A DNA stretch of 64,000 nucleotides from Fusarium oxysporum f. sp. lycopersici 4287 (GCF_000149955.1 NC_030993.1:3491453-3555452), one strand, 5' to 3'; positions 47,690 through 58,768 are shown, numbered from the stretch's first letter. Notes: generated by a model from the letters alone, not told the origin. Numbers and translations are program-made.

Positions 47690-48012
47690 GTTGATCAATT
47701 GAAGCAGAGGCTTTGGTCGATTGATTTTGTCAGCAGGTCAAGTTCACTGGATGTAGAAAGATATTTGCATCAGGCGTTGGGAAGAGGGGCATTTGTATGT
47801 CGTGTGCAGCCAATGACGTAGTAGTTGAATCTAACAAGATGACGCTGGGGATCGTAAGATAAGCATCACAACAAGTTAATTTATTACAGCCGAGACTCAT
47901 CAATTCTGCAAGTAATGTAATGTAATGTAATGATTATGTTTATTTTTCTCGAGCAGTGACTACCAGGCGCACGGGATATTACTAAAAGCATTACTCTCCT
48001 TACTAATCTGAC
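47690..48012. other. Short intergenic with (TAATG)4
   Basis: Contains four perfect TAATG copies at 47913-47932 and an AT-rich 3' flank of the regulator. No gene. Confidence 0.6.
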
Positions 48013-49678
48013 TTAAATGCACTCAAAATCCGGTATCAACAGTCCCGAGCGATGTAAACCAAACCTCGGCGAAATCTTCGCCAACTCAGCAACATACCCC
48101 GGCACACCACCTGGAATCTCCATATTGTACCATAACTTGGGATCATCTAACGCCAGCGCAGCCTCATGCATCTCCACGATCTCCTTACTATCCCAAATAC
48201 CCTCACGTCTATTCAAGCGTCGCAGCAGGTCCAGCGCTCTAGCACGATGCGGCCCTTCAGTGCACGACCATACAACTACCGAAAGACCAGAAATCAAATC
48301 GCCGTCGAGGGAGAAACTTGGTTGGCCGGGTGTTATTAGGCGCTGGGAGAAGATCTCAGCGGCGTTGAGGAATGCTTCGGCGGTGTCGGGGGTTGGTTCG
48401 GAGAGGTCTTCGGGACCGCAGGACATGCCCATTCGCCAGAACGCTTGTTGGAGGTTGAGGTATGTGAGTTGGGGGGATGTCAATTCTTGACATTCCCATG
48501 TCGCGATGTGTTTCTTTGTCAACTCGAATCGCGAACTCCAGACTTCGAACTTAGCATCCATCTCTTCCCATTTCGCTTCGAGTTCCTGCTTCTCTGGTCC
48601 TTCGAGGGTACACATCTCAATTCGGCCGTCGTCGTTCATCGAATATGTATATGGCGTTTGCGAAATGATGTCCACGGTCTCGACGTCGAGTTTGCGCAAG
48701 AAGCTAGCTGCTTCATCGAGGTCCTGGAAAGGCTGGTCCGACCCATCGCCGCATTGCAAAACATCAAGACAGCCAGAGTGAATATCCGGAATGATGGTAT
48801 CCTCCAAAAACATCGAAGCTTCAACGCCAAGATTCGCAAACATCTCCGTAAGCTTCCTCGCCATCTTCTGCTCCTTCGCACTATTGATCAAAACAGGCGA
48901 CGAGAGCAGTTTCGTTCCAGCGCGAATATGTCGAATTGATTCGGCATACCGACCAGTAATACCCTCAAACGCAACAAATAACAAACAGCACACCAGAGTA
49001 CACTGCAGGTCGAATGCAGAATCCATCGACATGTGGGGTATAATACGCTGGATGGATTTGTTGTACTGCTGCATAGCCAAGCTTTTCAGCTGCTGGAGTG
49101 GAGAGCACGTCTCTTGGCCCGCCATGTAGAACCTATGCGCGGCACCAACGGCTATGATGGCATGCTTGATAGGTTCGCATGAATGCGCAAGAGGGAGGAC
49201 ATAAGTGAGGTAGAAGTTTGATGAGCCGGGACAGCAGGTGAGTTGAGTGGAGGTCCAGTGGTGAAAGTGGTGAAAATAACAGTTCTCAATGGATGTATCG
49301 GCTATACGAGGGTTGAGAGATGAGACGGTGTATCCAGTGACGGGCATTGAAGCGCGTTGCTGGATCTGGTTCTTGGTGGGCGTTGCATAACCGTCGCATT
49401 TGACACGGCCATCGCGACAGCGGCGACATGTCGGCTTCTCCTCATCACACTTCAAATGCCTAACTCTACAATAACACAGTGATTAGAAGCAGTTCACCGC
49501 CCAATTAAAACAGAAATACGTACTTGCTACATCTAATATTAGTCTCTGATTCGTCAATCAGCCATTTGCAACGGGGGACATACCAGGTTAAACAGCCAGT
49601 GCGAACTTTGGGTCTGGAGGCGCGCTGCCATTTGACCTTCTTGGGCAAGATTACGAGCTGGTTCGTCGACGTAGTCAT
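48013..49678 (-). CDS. Zn2Cys6 transcription factor with a 3-nt microexon
   Basis: Exon 1 is 49584-49678, a 3-nt microexon lies at 49524-49526, and exon 3 is 48013-49465; together they encode 516 residues. Only inclusion of the trinucleotide CAA makes RTGCLTCKVRHLKCDEEKP, the canonical Zn2Cys6 cluster (C-x2-C-x6-C-x5-C-x2-C-x6-C). Joining exon 1 directly to exon 3 yields TGA. Both flanking introns (57 and 58 bp) have GTATGT/GTACGT donors and TAG acceptors. Behind the zinc cluster the protein shows ENCYFHHFHHWTSTQL and IIAVGAAHRFYMAG, typical of the Fungal_trans_2 regulators. No coiled-coil dimer segment is obvious. The target genes are unknown; the neighbours are the methyltransferase and the acetyltransferase. 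Confidence 0.9.
49524..49526 (-). other. 3-nt microexon (CAA on minus strand)
   Basis: GATGTAG|CAA|GTACGT on the minus strand: the three bases sit between a perfect acceptor and a perfect donor and are needed to complete TGC AAA GTT (C-K-V) of the zinc cluster. Confidence 0.8.
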
Positions 49679-50692
49679 TTTCTCTTCCTTCCTTGTTACG
49701 AGAAACTTGATCAAAAAGGACAAAGCAAAGCAGGGAAAGCGAGAGAATTTTGATGCTGTTGGATGGTGCACTTCGTACAGGGAAATATCAACATGTAGCA
49801 GTGTGGAGACGCCAAGAGGCGCAGTACAGCGCTAGCAGGGTCTTAATCCCTGCTTTTACGACGCAGCCAATCACGAAAGAAAGCTCGGCTGAAACGTGGG
49901 TCTCACAGCATCTGGAACTGTCTGTGTCATACCGGGCAAAGTCACTTTTGGTAGCAACTGCGTAAGCCTCAATGATACACTTCGTTTGTTTCGCTGGAAG
50001 AATCATGGCATGTTTGACAGTGCCTCCCAATTCACCTGAAACGGAGCATCTTGGCATGCACGTTTTCGGCTGTTGAGTGCCGATAAGGCTGAATTAAAGA
50101 GGCAGAAATCGAGATGAATTACGCGGCTCCCAGGGGCTTTGCAGGTCGAGAACATCCCAATTGTAATTTGATGCTCGATTTGTGATGGAATCACGCTGCA
50201 TTGTGAGGTATCGCTGAACGGCGAGCCTGTTTGGGAAAATTGTCCGTGATGAGAAGGATATGTGACTAGCGGAACTATTGTAAAACAACATGACACTGCA
50301 TCTCTGGACGAAACAGTCTTCAAGGTCGTTTAAGGGCTGATACTGCCAAGGATGTAGGGAGTATCATGATCTGCTGTCCGTTCCGCATTGTCGGAACTAG
50401 TCCCGGAACTCGGAACGCTTGGCTCGGAACGGTGAGTACTCTGCAACGCTGCAGTCCCCGTACTTGAAGCTCTCAAAACTATCGCAGGTAGTTATTCACA
50501 TCGACTTAGTGGTGTTTAAGCGTATGTAAAAGCCTATAGACAACCATAAACACTATCCCGTATAAGATGACTACAGCCGGGACTATACTGGCCCCACTTC
50601 AGCTTGTTACTTTTGGTAATCACCGCCAAATCGAAGTTATACTTTTGAGTTTGGTCGCTAGGCCAAGCCCAGGATAGCCTTGAGAAACAGAC

Positions 50693-50759
50693 TCCCGAGA
50701 TCATTGAGGTGTTGTTTCGTGGCGGAGCACGTGCGCTCCGCGGACTACGACTCTCGGGA
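50693..50759. repeat. Nested inverted repeat
   Basis: Outer arms TCCCGAGA (50693-50700) and TCTCGGGA (50752-50759) enclose inner perfect arms GCGGAGC (50722-50728) and GCTCCGC (50735-50741). It may be a small foldback relic or a protein-binding palindrome. Confidence 0.6.
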
Positions 50760-52180
50760 AGACGGAAAGGCTGTATTAACATTCATACCGCGAAAGAAAG
50801 AGTTGAATGAGCCAATCGAAAAGAGTTCAACAAGCAGTATCACTGGTCGTTTTGGCCAGGAGTTTGACAATTAGCCTGAATGGTGAAGTGATTGATTACG
50901 TCACTCTTGCTGAGGGGGCTCAGGGTTGTCGAACACTCACCGGAGCAAACCCCTCAAAAGACCACAATGGAACTTTCTCCTCGAATGCCGAACAACACCT
51001 GCATAGTGGTAAGGAGATCTACAGGATAACTCGGCCTTGGCAAAAGCGTATTCCGCCTCTCGTTCACTGTTAGCCAGAGATCTTTGACCTTCTGGCACTA
51101 TCATCTTGGCATCATTACAACCCACCACGGTGCAGAACCAAAGTCCCAATCACATGTATCGCAGCGTATAAGTAGCCCTATCATATTGTGTTACAAGCTT
51201 CATCTTGGCCTCGCTAATCGTGCGTGAGCCGCTTTTCCGGGAGACGGTACATAGCCTCGCTCCACTAAAAAGGTTTTCGGGAATGCCGAATGCGCCTCAA
51301 CACCAGCATAGTCATATCCGGAGGCCGTGAAACCCGTTCATCGCTGATGAATGAGACTTCGGGAGGGGATCGGAAATATTAGATAACAATGGATCTTTTG
51401 TCGATGAGTGAGTCACTCGTAGATCTTCTGAATGTAATAACCAAAAGGTGCATTGTATCGTCAATACATCCGCAGGAGGGCATCTTCTCGCGATGATTCG
51501 CAGGCGGTGAGGGTCACTCGGATATGATGAGCACTGGCGTATTGACTCCCAATGCATGGCAACCTCGGTTCTGTACTCATATCATGCTAACAGGTCCCCA
51601 GTTGTAGACCTCGGGTTCTTCCTCTGATTTTATGGTTGTTTGTTAACCCCAGGACCATGACTGAAGGATCTAAAAGCATGGCGTAGAAACTATCACATCC
51701 ATGTCGTCTGTAAATTGAATAGTTTCTCTGCAATTCTGTCTAGACAATATAATCATCCGACTCCTAGTAAAGAGAACTTGCATGATCTGAAAGCGAGGAC
51801 ATATTGAGTGCATGGGCGTGGTTACTGACCCATGATCAGATGGCATAAGCAGATCGTTAATTACAATGCATAGCGTACGGCCCGGACCTGCTAGTCTTGA
51901 CACGCTTACAAATAGATAAAAATCCCTTCTTTGCTGGTTCCGTGACTACATGTCAAGTTACAACTCTGTACATGCAAACACCGCGGCCTTACCGGTTCTT
52001 CAGATGTCGGTGACGCCATAACGCGTCCAATAGCAACCTTCAACTGTTGCAAGATGCCTAACAGCGACTTTGAGTTATTACTTCGAAGTAAGTGAGACAA
52101 TTGGAGAGCTGAGATCCATTAGATTAGACACGCGCCTCGGTGGTTTCGTGATACAGAGCGCGGCCGTCGTGTTGACCTTC

Positions 52181-52188
52181 GGTAGGGC
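52181..52188. repeat. Left target-site duplication GGTAGGGC
   Basis: Eight bases identical to 55184-55191 directly flank the hAT element, as hAT insertion creates. Confidence 0.95.
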
Positions 52189-55183
52189 CAGGGTTCAAAT
52201 CCACGACACTCCACGACACATTTGTGAATATGGCGTGGATATGGATGCTGACTAATAACTTCGATGTGGAATGGGTGGAAATGGATCCATTATGGAAATG
52301 AATCCATATTGTGGAATTTGTGGAATGGAAACCTACTTTGTCTAACAATGGTAATTAGTGGATCGCATCCATGCCTTGGTGACGTCGATGTTTTTGTCAC
52401 TCGTCCATTAGAATCCTATCTAGCGACCCGATCAAACCGGCGCGCAACCAACTCCGTAGTGTCTGGCAAAGCCCAATTGTACTGGCATCTAGCCTATTGC
52501 GGCTCTTGGTAACCATGCGGCCAGTGGTCGAGAATAGCCTCTCACACTCGGCTGACATTGGTGGCACAGTAAGCAGATCCAAGGCCATCCTAGACAACCG
52601 GGGGTATTTGAGTCGCCTTATGTGCCAGTATTCGTAGGGATCTGTGACAGAAGCATCAGCATCCTCGATATCACGCTGCCACTGCTCGTATTCATCAAGA
52701 TCCAGACCGCCAACTGAGGACCTAGGGGATTGAGCTGGGGATCGAATTGGCGACTCGGTAACAGAAATCCCTCCAGTCGTCAGTCCTCGCTTCTTTGTGC
52801 GCCACGCTGTGAACTTGTTTCTTGAGGTCTTCAGCCGCTTATTGGCAGGCAACTCAATCTCTGGGTCATCAACCTCCAGGTCCCTATACTCTCTCTCCCA
52901 GAGATCCTGGACCATCTCCTTCGCCTTGGTAATCCACAATTGTCTTTCGTCGTCGTCTCCCCACAAATCGTCAAACAGTGCCCACCGGTAGGCAGGATGA
53001 AGAACTGCAGCGCCATAGATCAGGGGGCTATCATTCAGGTGCTCGTAGTATTCGTTCAATTTGAGCCAACCCAGGTTGATGTTGACAGCGAGGTGATGGC
53101 CGTGCGGAAAATTGGCGACTGCTCTTTTCGCGGATTCGAGGGTTTCGAGAAGAAATTCGTACGCGTGAATAAGATCCCAGCTTGTTCCTGTACAAGCCAT
53201 CTGTTAAAATAAGAATCGGGCCGCTTTTGAGAAGTCTAAGGCTTACCAGACAGTGGAGGGTCGATCTCGTTTTCCTCGACCTTTCTCCGGTGTTTTCCCT
53301 GTCCATCGCCCTCAAGGCCTCTCACAACCAGCTGGAAGTCAAGCAAAATGTCGTAAAGAGTCCCGAGCACATGCCAATCATCAGGTGTCATGCGATTCTC
53401 TTCCTTCAGGAAGAAGGGCAGCTTGGAGCCCTTTTTGATGTGGCCAGCTCTCGTCAAGTTGACCTTCTCCCACTCGTTTGACGCTCTCTGGACAAAAGAA
53501 TTATAAAATGGCCTCAAGAGGAGAGCGCGTTCAATCATCGAGAATTGAGAAAGCCACCGGGTAGCATTGTCGACCACAACTCCAACTGGACGGTGTTTCT
53601 TGAGCTGAGCGTCATCAGAGAGTTGGCTCTCGACAGCCTGTACCTTCTTGAGCATATCGGTCCACGTGTCCGATCTGCTCACCTCCTAGGTCTTCGTGAG
53701 TATAACAAATAAAGCCGGGGACTCAGCCACCTACAACAGCAAAGTTATGCCATTTTCCAACAGAGCCTCGCCTCCTCCAGACTTCATGCTCCTTCGCTGC
53801 CGTGTGAAGTCCTTCGAAGACCTCTTTCTCGAAAGCATCCGGGTTCTTGCCATACAGCATCTGTTTCACTACTATGTTGACAACGTGGCCAACGCAGCGA
53901 ACCCATCGCTTCTCCCAGTCGAAGCCAAACTCTAATCCAAGCTCCCCCATCGAGGTTTTATTGTTACCGGCATTATCCAATGTGAAATACCCGAGTTTAT
54001 CGCTGATCTCGTACTCCCGAATGATCTCGATAATCTGCCCGGCGATATTCTCGCCTGTGTGCCGCTCTGTAAGCTCAGGCAGTCCGAGGACACACTTCTG
54101 TGGCCGATTATTTGAATCCCGAAACACACATGTGATGCCGTATAAGGCGTGTCGGTTACCAGACTTCCAGCCATCGTACTGGATATGGATCTGTCCCGGA
54201 CTCTTTCGCAAAGCATCTTTCACTCTTTCCATGTTGTTGGTAAATTCTCGTTCTGCGATGGCACGCACGGTCACGTCAGTAATGTTAGCTTTTGTGATCT
54301 CGACAGATGGATTGAGGTAGTTGAAGATGTCTCGAAGATCTTGATCGTTGACGATCGAGAAGGATTGGTTAGAGTTGACAATCCAGTTGACAAGTTTCTG
54401 CTGGAATACAGTTTTGTCGAAACGTTTGATCAAGGTATTGATCAAATCTTGTTCCTTCGGCTCCTTCGGGTTCAACTGTAGGATTGTTGCAATGGACTGA
54501 TGTGCTTTCTCGGATGCCTTTGTAGGCTTTTGCCTCTTGCCTGTCGGATCCATGATGCCATTGTGGTCCGTGTACAGGTGACCCTCAGCGTTCTGCAACC
54601 CTTTGATGGCGTAACTCTTTGGCCTCGGCCGCTTTTGCTTGATGCAAAGGCAACACACCCATCGGCGTTCCCCCTTATCGGCATGCTGGATATCGTAGCC
54701 GAACTGATATACCCATTGACGCACTTGGCCGTCTCTCTCCGTCAAGGTCCAGCCTTTGTAGAGCTGAAAGAGTCGTTGATTGTCTTCTTCTGTACGTTCT
54801 GGAACGGGTGTGGTTGACTTGGTAGGATGAAGGGTGGCCATTTCGGTTTGGAGTAGTCAGGGCGTGAGTAATAGTAAACCCTCCTAGAATAGACTTGTTT
54901 GAACTTTGTGTACGGGTAAAACGGAGTGGAAAATTGTTGCTATTGCGTTGTTATTGGCTATGGAAAGTACTTAGGGTATGCGCTATTTCACAAGGAAATC
55001 CAGGTATTTTCAAACCCCACCTAAATTTCCATTCCTTTCCACAATTTCCACATGTGGAACATGTGGAAGGGGTTCCGTGGCGTGGATGTGGAAAAGCTGA
55101 AGCCTACGTGGAATGGAATGGAATGGATATGGATCCACATTATGGATCCATATGTGGATTTCGTGGTATGGATTTGGACCCTG
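52189..55183 (-). mobile_element. Complete hAT-superfamily DNA transposon (about 3.0 kb)
   Basis: The 2995-bp element begins CAGGGTTCAAATCCA and ends, on the complement, CAGGGTCCAAATCCA, a 15-bp terminal inverted repeat with one mismatch and the CAGGG start typical of hAT ends. It is bounded by the 8-bp duplication GGTAGGGC. The subterminal 150-200 bp on both sides are crowded with GGAATGG, GTGGAA and GGATCCA words, as expected for transposase binding. It carries one transposase gene without visible lesions and is therefore potentially autonomous. Confidence 0.95.
52397..54841 (-). CDS. hAT transposase
   Basis: Three minus-strand exons (53735-54841, 53247-53685, 52397-53187) with introns of 49 and 59 bp give 778 residues without frame damage. 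The N-terminus has a BED-like zinc finger (CCLC ... H-x4-H). IQYDGWKSGNRHALYG and YFTLDNAGNNKTSMGEL carry the first two acidic catalytic residues, DNATRWLSQFSMIERAL is the conserved RW region, and YPRLSRMALDLLTVPPMSAE with CERLFSTTGR is the C-terminal dimerisation domain. The family moves DNA by cut and paste via hairpin intermediates. The apparent frame breaks between the three parts are introns. Confidence 0.93.
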
Positions 55184-55191
55184 GGTAGGGC
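55184..55191. repeat. Right target-site duplication GGTAGGGC
   Basis: Matches 52181-52188 in all eight bases. Confidence 0.95.
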
Positions 55192-55250
55192 TAGTTAGTC
55201 CGTGCCGCGGAAGCCGGATGACTGATCTTCATAACTCTCGTCAACCAGAC

Positions 55251-55781
55251 ATGACATCACCTCCTCACCGCTTTCGCACTACCATCATGGCTTGCAATAG
55301 CTATCCGGTTTACAAAGTCAAATCGCATATGGCCCTTCCAGATCCGCACATGCCGCCCGGTCGCTTCCATCACGCCATATTCGTCGAAACCAGCGACGAT
55401 GGCTTTGGTACTCTGCACCATGTCACTGGCGACGTCACATCAGCAAATGGAATGAGCTACGAGAGTAGAGATTCACCTGATCCCGCTCAATTGGAAGGCT
55501 TCTATTCTAAAGAATTGCTAGGCTATACTAGCTCCAACGTCCATCCACAACAGTGGAGTTCGGTTCTCGCGTCACTGCCGACTCCACCTCAGCAAAAAGC
55601 GTCAAACCCGAAGAACCAAGGCCGCGTTGAGCCTTTTAAGGAGAAGGTTGGCGGTTATGGATATGTTTTTTATACTGATGGAGAAGAGCGTAAGCCTCTT
55701 TGGAAATGTACTGAGTGGGTTGAGTGGTACGCTATTCCTGCTCTTCACGAACGCGGCCTTATTCAAAGCGGTGGTCAGTAA
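55251..55781 (+). CDS. Conserved fungal protein of unknown function
   Basis: A single exon; ATG at 55251 gives 176 residues and a second ATG at 55287 would give 164. GRFHHAIFVETSDDGFGTLH has a conserved-looking His, and KPLWKCTEWVEWYAIPALHE carries a Cys near the end. This H...C order resembles, at a distance, the layout in the pseudogene at 34705. Families of this type are common and variable in Fusarium-like genomes, and none has a known role. The first codon is only 59 bp from the hAT element, so the promoter was probably split or replaced by the insertion. Confidence 0.7.
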   Translation: MTSPPHRFRTTIMACNSYPVYKVKSHMALPDPHMPPGRFHHAIFVETSDDGFGTLHHVTGDVTSANGMSYESRDSPDPAQLEGFYSKELLGYTSSNVHPQQWSSVLASLPTPPQQKASNPKNQGRVEPFKEKVGGYGYVFYTDGEERKPLWKCTEWVEWYAIPALHERGLIQSGGQ

Positions 55782-55931
55782 CTACTCTAACATTACATCT
55801 CCTTGTTCAATAGTCCAAGGTTTCTAAATTTCTAGTACATTTTCCTTGTAGATTACGCATCTTGTCTGCGTTGAGTACAGCAATGAATGTAGCTGTCTCG
55901 TCACTTTCCCATCGACAGGAACAAGAGATGC

Positions 55932-56558
55932 TCACAGCGACAAAGCCATTGTAGCAAGCAGTCCAGCGCATCCTGCAGCCAAAGAAAATCTCAAAACTCT
56001 CGAACCGCCATTCGACTCCGCCGGGGCATCAGCGGTGGCCGTAGAACTGCCTGTTTCCTTAGAAACGGATTCCGTACCCTCAGCTTCACCCGTCGCCGTA
56101 GTAGTAGTCGGATATTCACTCTTGAGCTTCTCCAACCCAGCAGTAAGCGTAACTCTCCCATACTCAAACGTCGGACCATAAATCTCCCTCAAATCCGACT
56201 TTCCCTTGTAGGTCTTTGGTCCAATTGTCGAGGGACCATTAGCCGGTCTGTTGATCATGGTGCAGTCCTGTGCAACAGATCTGCTCATCTCACAGTGGAG
56301 CGAGTAAAACCACTTTGTACCATCTTGTGGCTCCGTGATGACTACATCCATGGTTCCTGTTGGGTCTGCGCTTGAGGCGAGGGTTTTCTCGGCCCATGGA
56401 CCCAGGGTGATAGTTTGGCCGTTTCTTTCACAGCTCTCGGCGTCGGATGGACAGTTGAGAAGATATGTTGTTGCTGTCGCGTCTGCGCCTAGGACTTTTC
56501 CATGAAGAGTCATGGCGTCTGAGGGGACGAGGAGCAGCTCTTTGACTGATGTTGACAT
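55932..56558 (-). CDS. GPI-anchored cell-wall-like protein lacking a signal peptide
   Basis: ATG at 56558 gives 208 residues. GKVLGADATATTYLLNCPSD is the repeating theme of fungal GPI-anchored surface proteins. Cys pairs are spaced as in that family (NCPSDAESC; LHCEMSRSVAQDC). A Thr/Ser/Glu-rich stalk is followed by a hydrophobic end VLRFSLAAGCAGLLATMALS that looks like a GPI attachment signal. A secreted protein should begin with a signal peptide, yet the N-terminus MSTSVKELLLVPSDA is not one. Either an upstream exon is missed or the gene has lost its export signal. Confidence 0.7.
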   Translation of the reverse strand: MSTSVKELLLVPSDAMTLHGKVLGADATATTYLLNCPSDAESCERNGQTITLGPWAEKTLASSADPTGTMDVVITEPQDGTKWFYSLHCEMSRSVAQDCTMINRPANGPSTIGPKTYKGKSDLREIYGPTFEYGRVTLTAGLEKLKSEYPTTTTATGEAEGTESVSKETGSSTATADAPAESNGGSRVLRFSLAAGCAGLLATMALSL

Positions 56559-56999
56559 TCTGATGGTGTTGTGATTGAGACGTTGTGGCTTGATGGAAGA
56601 TGTCAATAATTGAAGACGATGCGGCCTGGATGTTGCGTATGATAACACAGAGGCGAAGCTTTATGTTGTTTAATCAAGTATACAATGATTGAGTTCTTGC
56701 AGCGGCGAGAATGAAGATGTCAGCAAATGCGAAAAATGAAACAGCGCGTCTTCACGCGACCAAGTCCGTGCCGCATCCTTAATTTCGCAGAGTGGATCAT
56801 GGAACAGAGTCTCAGCAAACAATATTATTGAAGTCAATGCGGAAATAAGAAGGAAGTCAAGGAATAAAAACCAAATATGTATGTAGATACCAGAATAGAA
56901 GCCATCTCTAGGTATACAGCTACCTCGTGTTATATCAAAGACATGTTCTCGTGGCTCGTGCATACTCAACCCTGCCATCCCCTCCTAGACTTTCCGAAA
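56559..56999. other. Intergenic, no gene seen
   Basis: Probably promoter DNA of the GPI-type gene and leader of the following pseudogene. Nothing coding is supported. Confidence 0.45.
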
Positions 57000-58463
57000 A
57001 TGGATCAGCCAATTCTCGCTCTTACACCAATCCATAACGATGTCAGTCTTGTTCGTACTTATCTATATACTAAAAGGTTTGTTACACTAAATTTTCTGCA
57101 GCAATGGACTAATCCTAATCTCTAGGGAACGCCCTCCGCCGATGTTTATCAAACAGGCTCAAGGCGGAGGATGTCACGTTTCTCGAGCTATTTTCACGCA
57201 TTCTCATTGGTCGCAAGAATTGCCCAGGTTCGTCAAGCAACTCTTCCATCTGGCATTATCTAACTTCAACAAAGATGAAATCTCAAGAACACTAGAAAGA
57301 GGCATTGATCTCGAATGGGAAGATGTTTATGATCTAGTTAATCCTTTCGGGGACACAAGAGGTCGCTCATTCAATAGTGTTTGGACGTTCGACCTCGACA
57401 AGGACGTTCTCTTTCTCAAAAAGCATGACAAGCTTTGCTCGGCACCTCTCAGCCTGGCAAGAGACAGACTACTTACCTTGGACGACTTTGAGCTGGTGAG
57501 ATCGCCTACCGAGGAAATCGTAGAGGAGATTACTGTGCCAGCACCGTACTGGGATCTTCAACTTGATGTTGATCAGAGAAAGAAGGCATTGCTTGGCCGC
57601 ATACTCCGAGACTTTGGTCATACATGGCGCCATTTACTGCGGAGATAAATAAATAATACCACATTCATGAAGCTAGAATATGCCGTTATCTGAATTATAA
57701 GCATGGACTTCGGTTTAGTGGAACGTACAGGATTTGAGCACGTTGGTGGTCGTGGCGGACGATATGTTGGAGCGGCAGATTGTCACGATGGGAGGCACCT
57801 GATAAAGCGATCGTCCAGGTTGGCTCACGCTGGTTTGTCTTGGCACGAGATATTCGCAAGGGCCTTGCGATGATACGAGAACACATGGGAAGCCTCGCAG
57901 CGATCGCCGAAACAACGACTGGTACTGCAAGCTACGCAATATTGACCCTCAGGCAAATCGTCTGCTGCAAGGTCCACGACGGCGACTTGGTGTACACAAG
58001 ACCAGAGCCATTATTCAGCGACACACCCTCCTCTGATTCTGCCATCGACCTTATCCTCTTCGTATCGGACATACATCAAGTAGAACCTAAGCCTTGCAGG
58101 CTCAATTGCCTCCCTGTCGAGATCCAGGATAGAATCCTCCTTGATGCGGCAACAAGAAGCTTTGCAGCAGCGAAATTGGCCGTTGAACTTTCTTTAGGAT
58201 CGCCATTCTCCTAGGCTGGCCAACGCAGGAAGATCAAACTAGAAGTGGTACTGAGACATCAGACAGAGGCATCACCCGTCGAATCTCAAATCGTTCTTAA
58301 CGGGGTGATGAGTAGTTTGCCATATAAGTGCGAGGCAGTACCTATAGGTTTCAAGGTCGACAGAAGCTCGCTTCCGGCGCCTCCTCGTCTCACGGTTGCT
58401 GTGCCTTCGCCATACAGCTTCGGCTCGGCTGGATCGGGCCAGCACCATGATGCGCAAGGTTAA
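57000..58463 (+). pseudogene. Pseudogene of a conserved fungal protein
   Basis: The gene begins at 57000 (MDQPILALTPIHNDVSLVR), has a normal intron (57077-57125, CTAAT branch) and continues to LRDFGHTWRHLLRR. There TAA (57646) and TGA (57691) interrupt the frame, yet homologous-looking sequence goes on (MDFGLVERTGFEHV). A frameshift at about 57775-57785 leads to SRWEAPDKAIVQVGSRWFVL and on to SPFS followed by TAG (58212), after which the same frame stays open to 58463. All three stops fit C-to-T or G-to-A changes of CAA, TGG and TGG codons. The family is known only from fungi (my recollection) and has no known function. Confidence 0.7.
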
Positions 58464-58768
58464 TTGTTTCTCGACTCTATCGCCAGGCGCAAGTAGTCTA
58501 CATTACTTAATAGTCACCAAATCAATTAAATCAATTACAACGAAGTAAGCTTCCTCATGCACCTCAGTTTTACATATATCATCGTTGTTCTTGCAGCCTG
58601 TTCATGACAAGTCCCCACTCTTAATGCGAACAGCTTCCGAATATGGCAGACAGTACAACCCTGCGTTGGTCGCCCGCCACGCAATGATCTGATTAACGCG
58701 GCGCCCGCAATATAGCAAGAACACATTATCGCGCATTCAATTTTATCGAGACTTTGAAGCAGAATAAA
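58464..58768. other. Promoter region of the LaeA-like gene
   Basis: About 300 bp without coding signal before the first exon of the methyltransferase. Confidence 0.5.

Larger units (their letters stand above)
49679..52188. other. Intergenic, no gene seen
   Basis: About 2.5 kb. It holds four CGGAAC words in 39 bp (50392-50430) and a nested inverted repeat at 50693-50759. Short frames have no similarity. It ends at the left target duplication of the hAT transposon (52181-52188). Confidence 0.5.

Noticed and set aside
47881..47935. Possible CRISPR-like or regulatory repeat (TAATG)4
   Set aside because: A simple pentanucleotide microsatellite; CRISPR arrays are not expected in fungal nuclear DNA.
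53188..53734. Apparent frame breaks in the hAT transposase
   Set aside because: Both are explained by introns (53686-53734 and 53188-53246) that keep phase and motifs.
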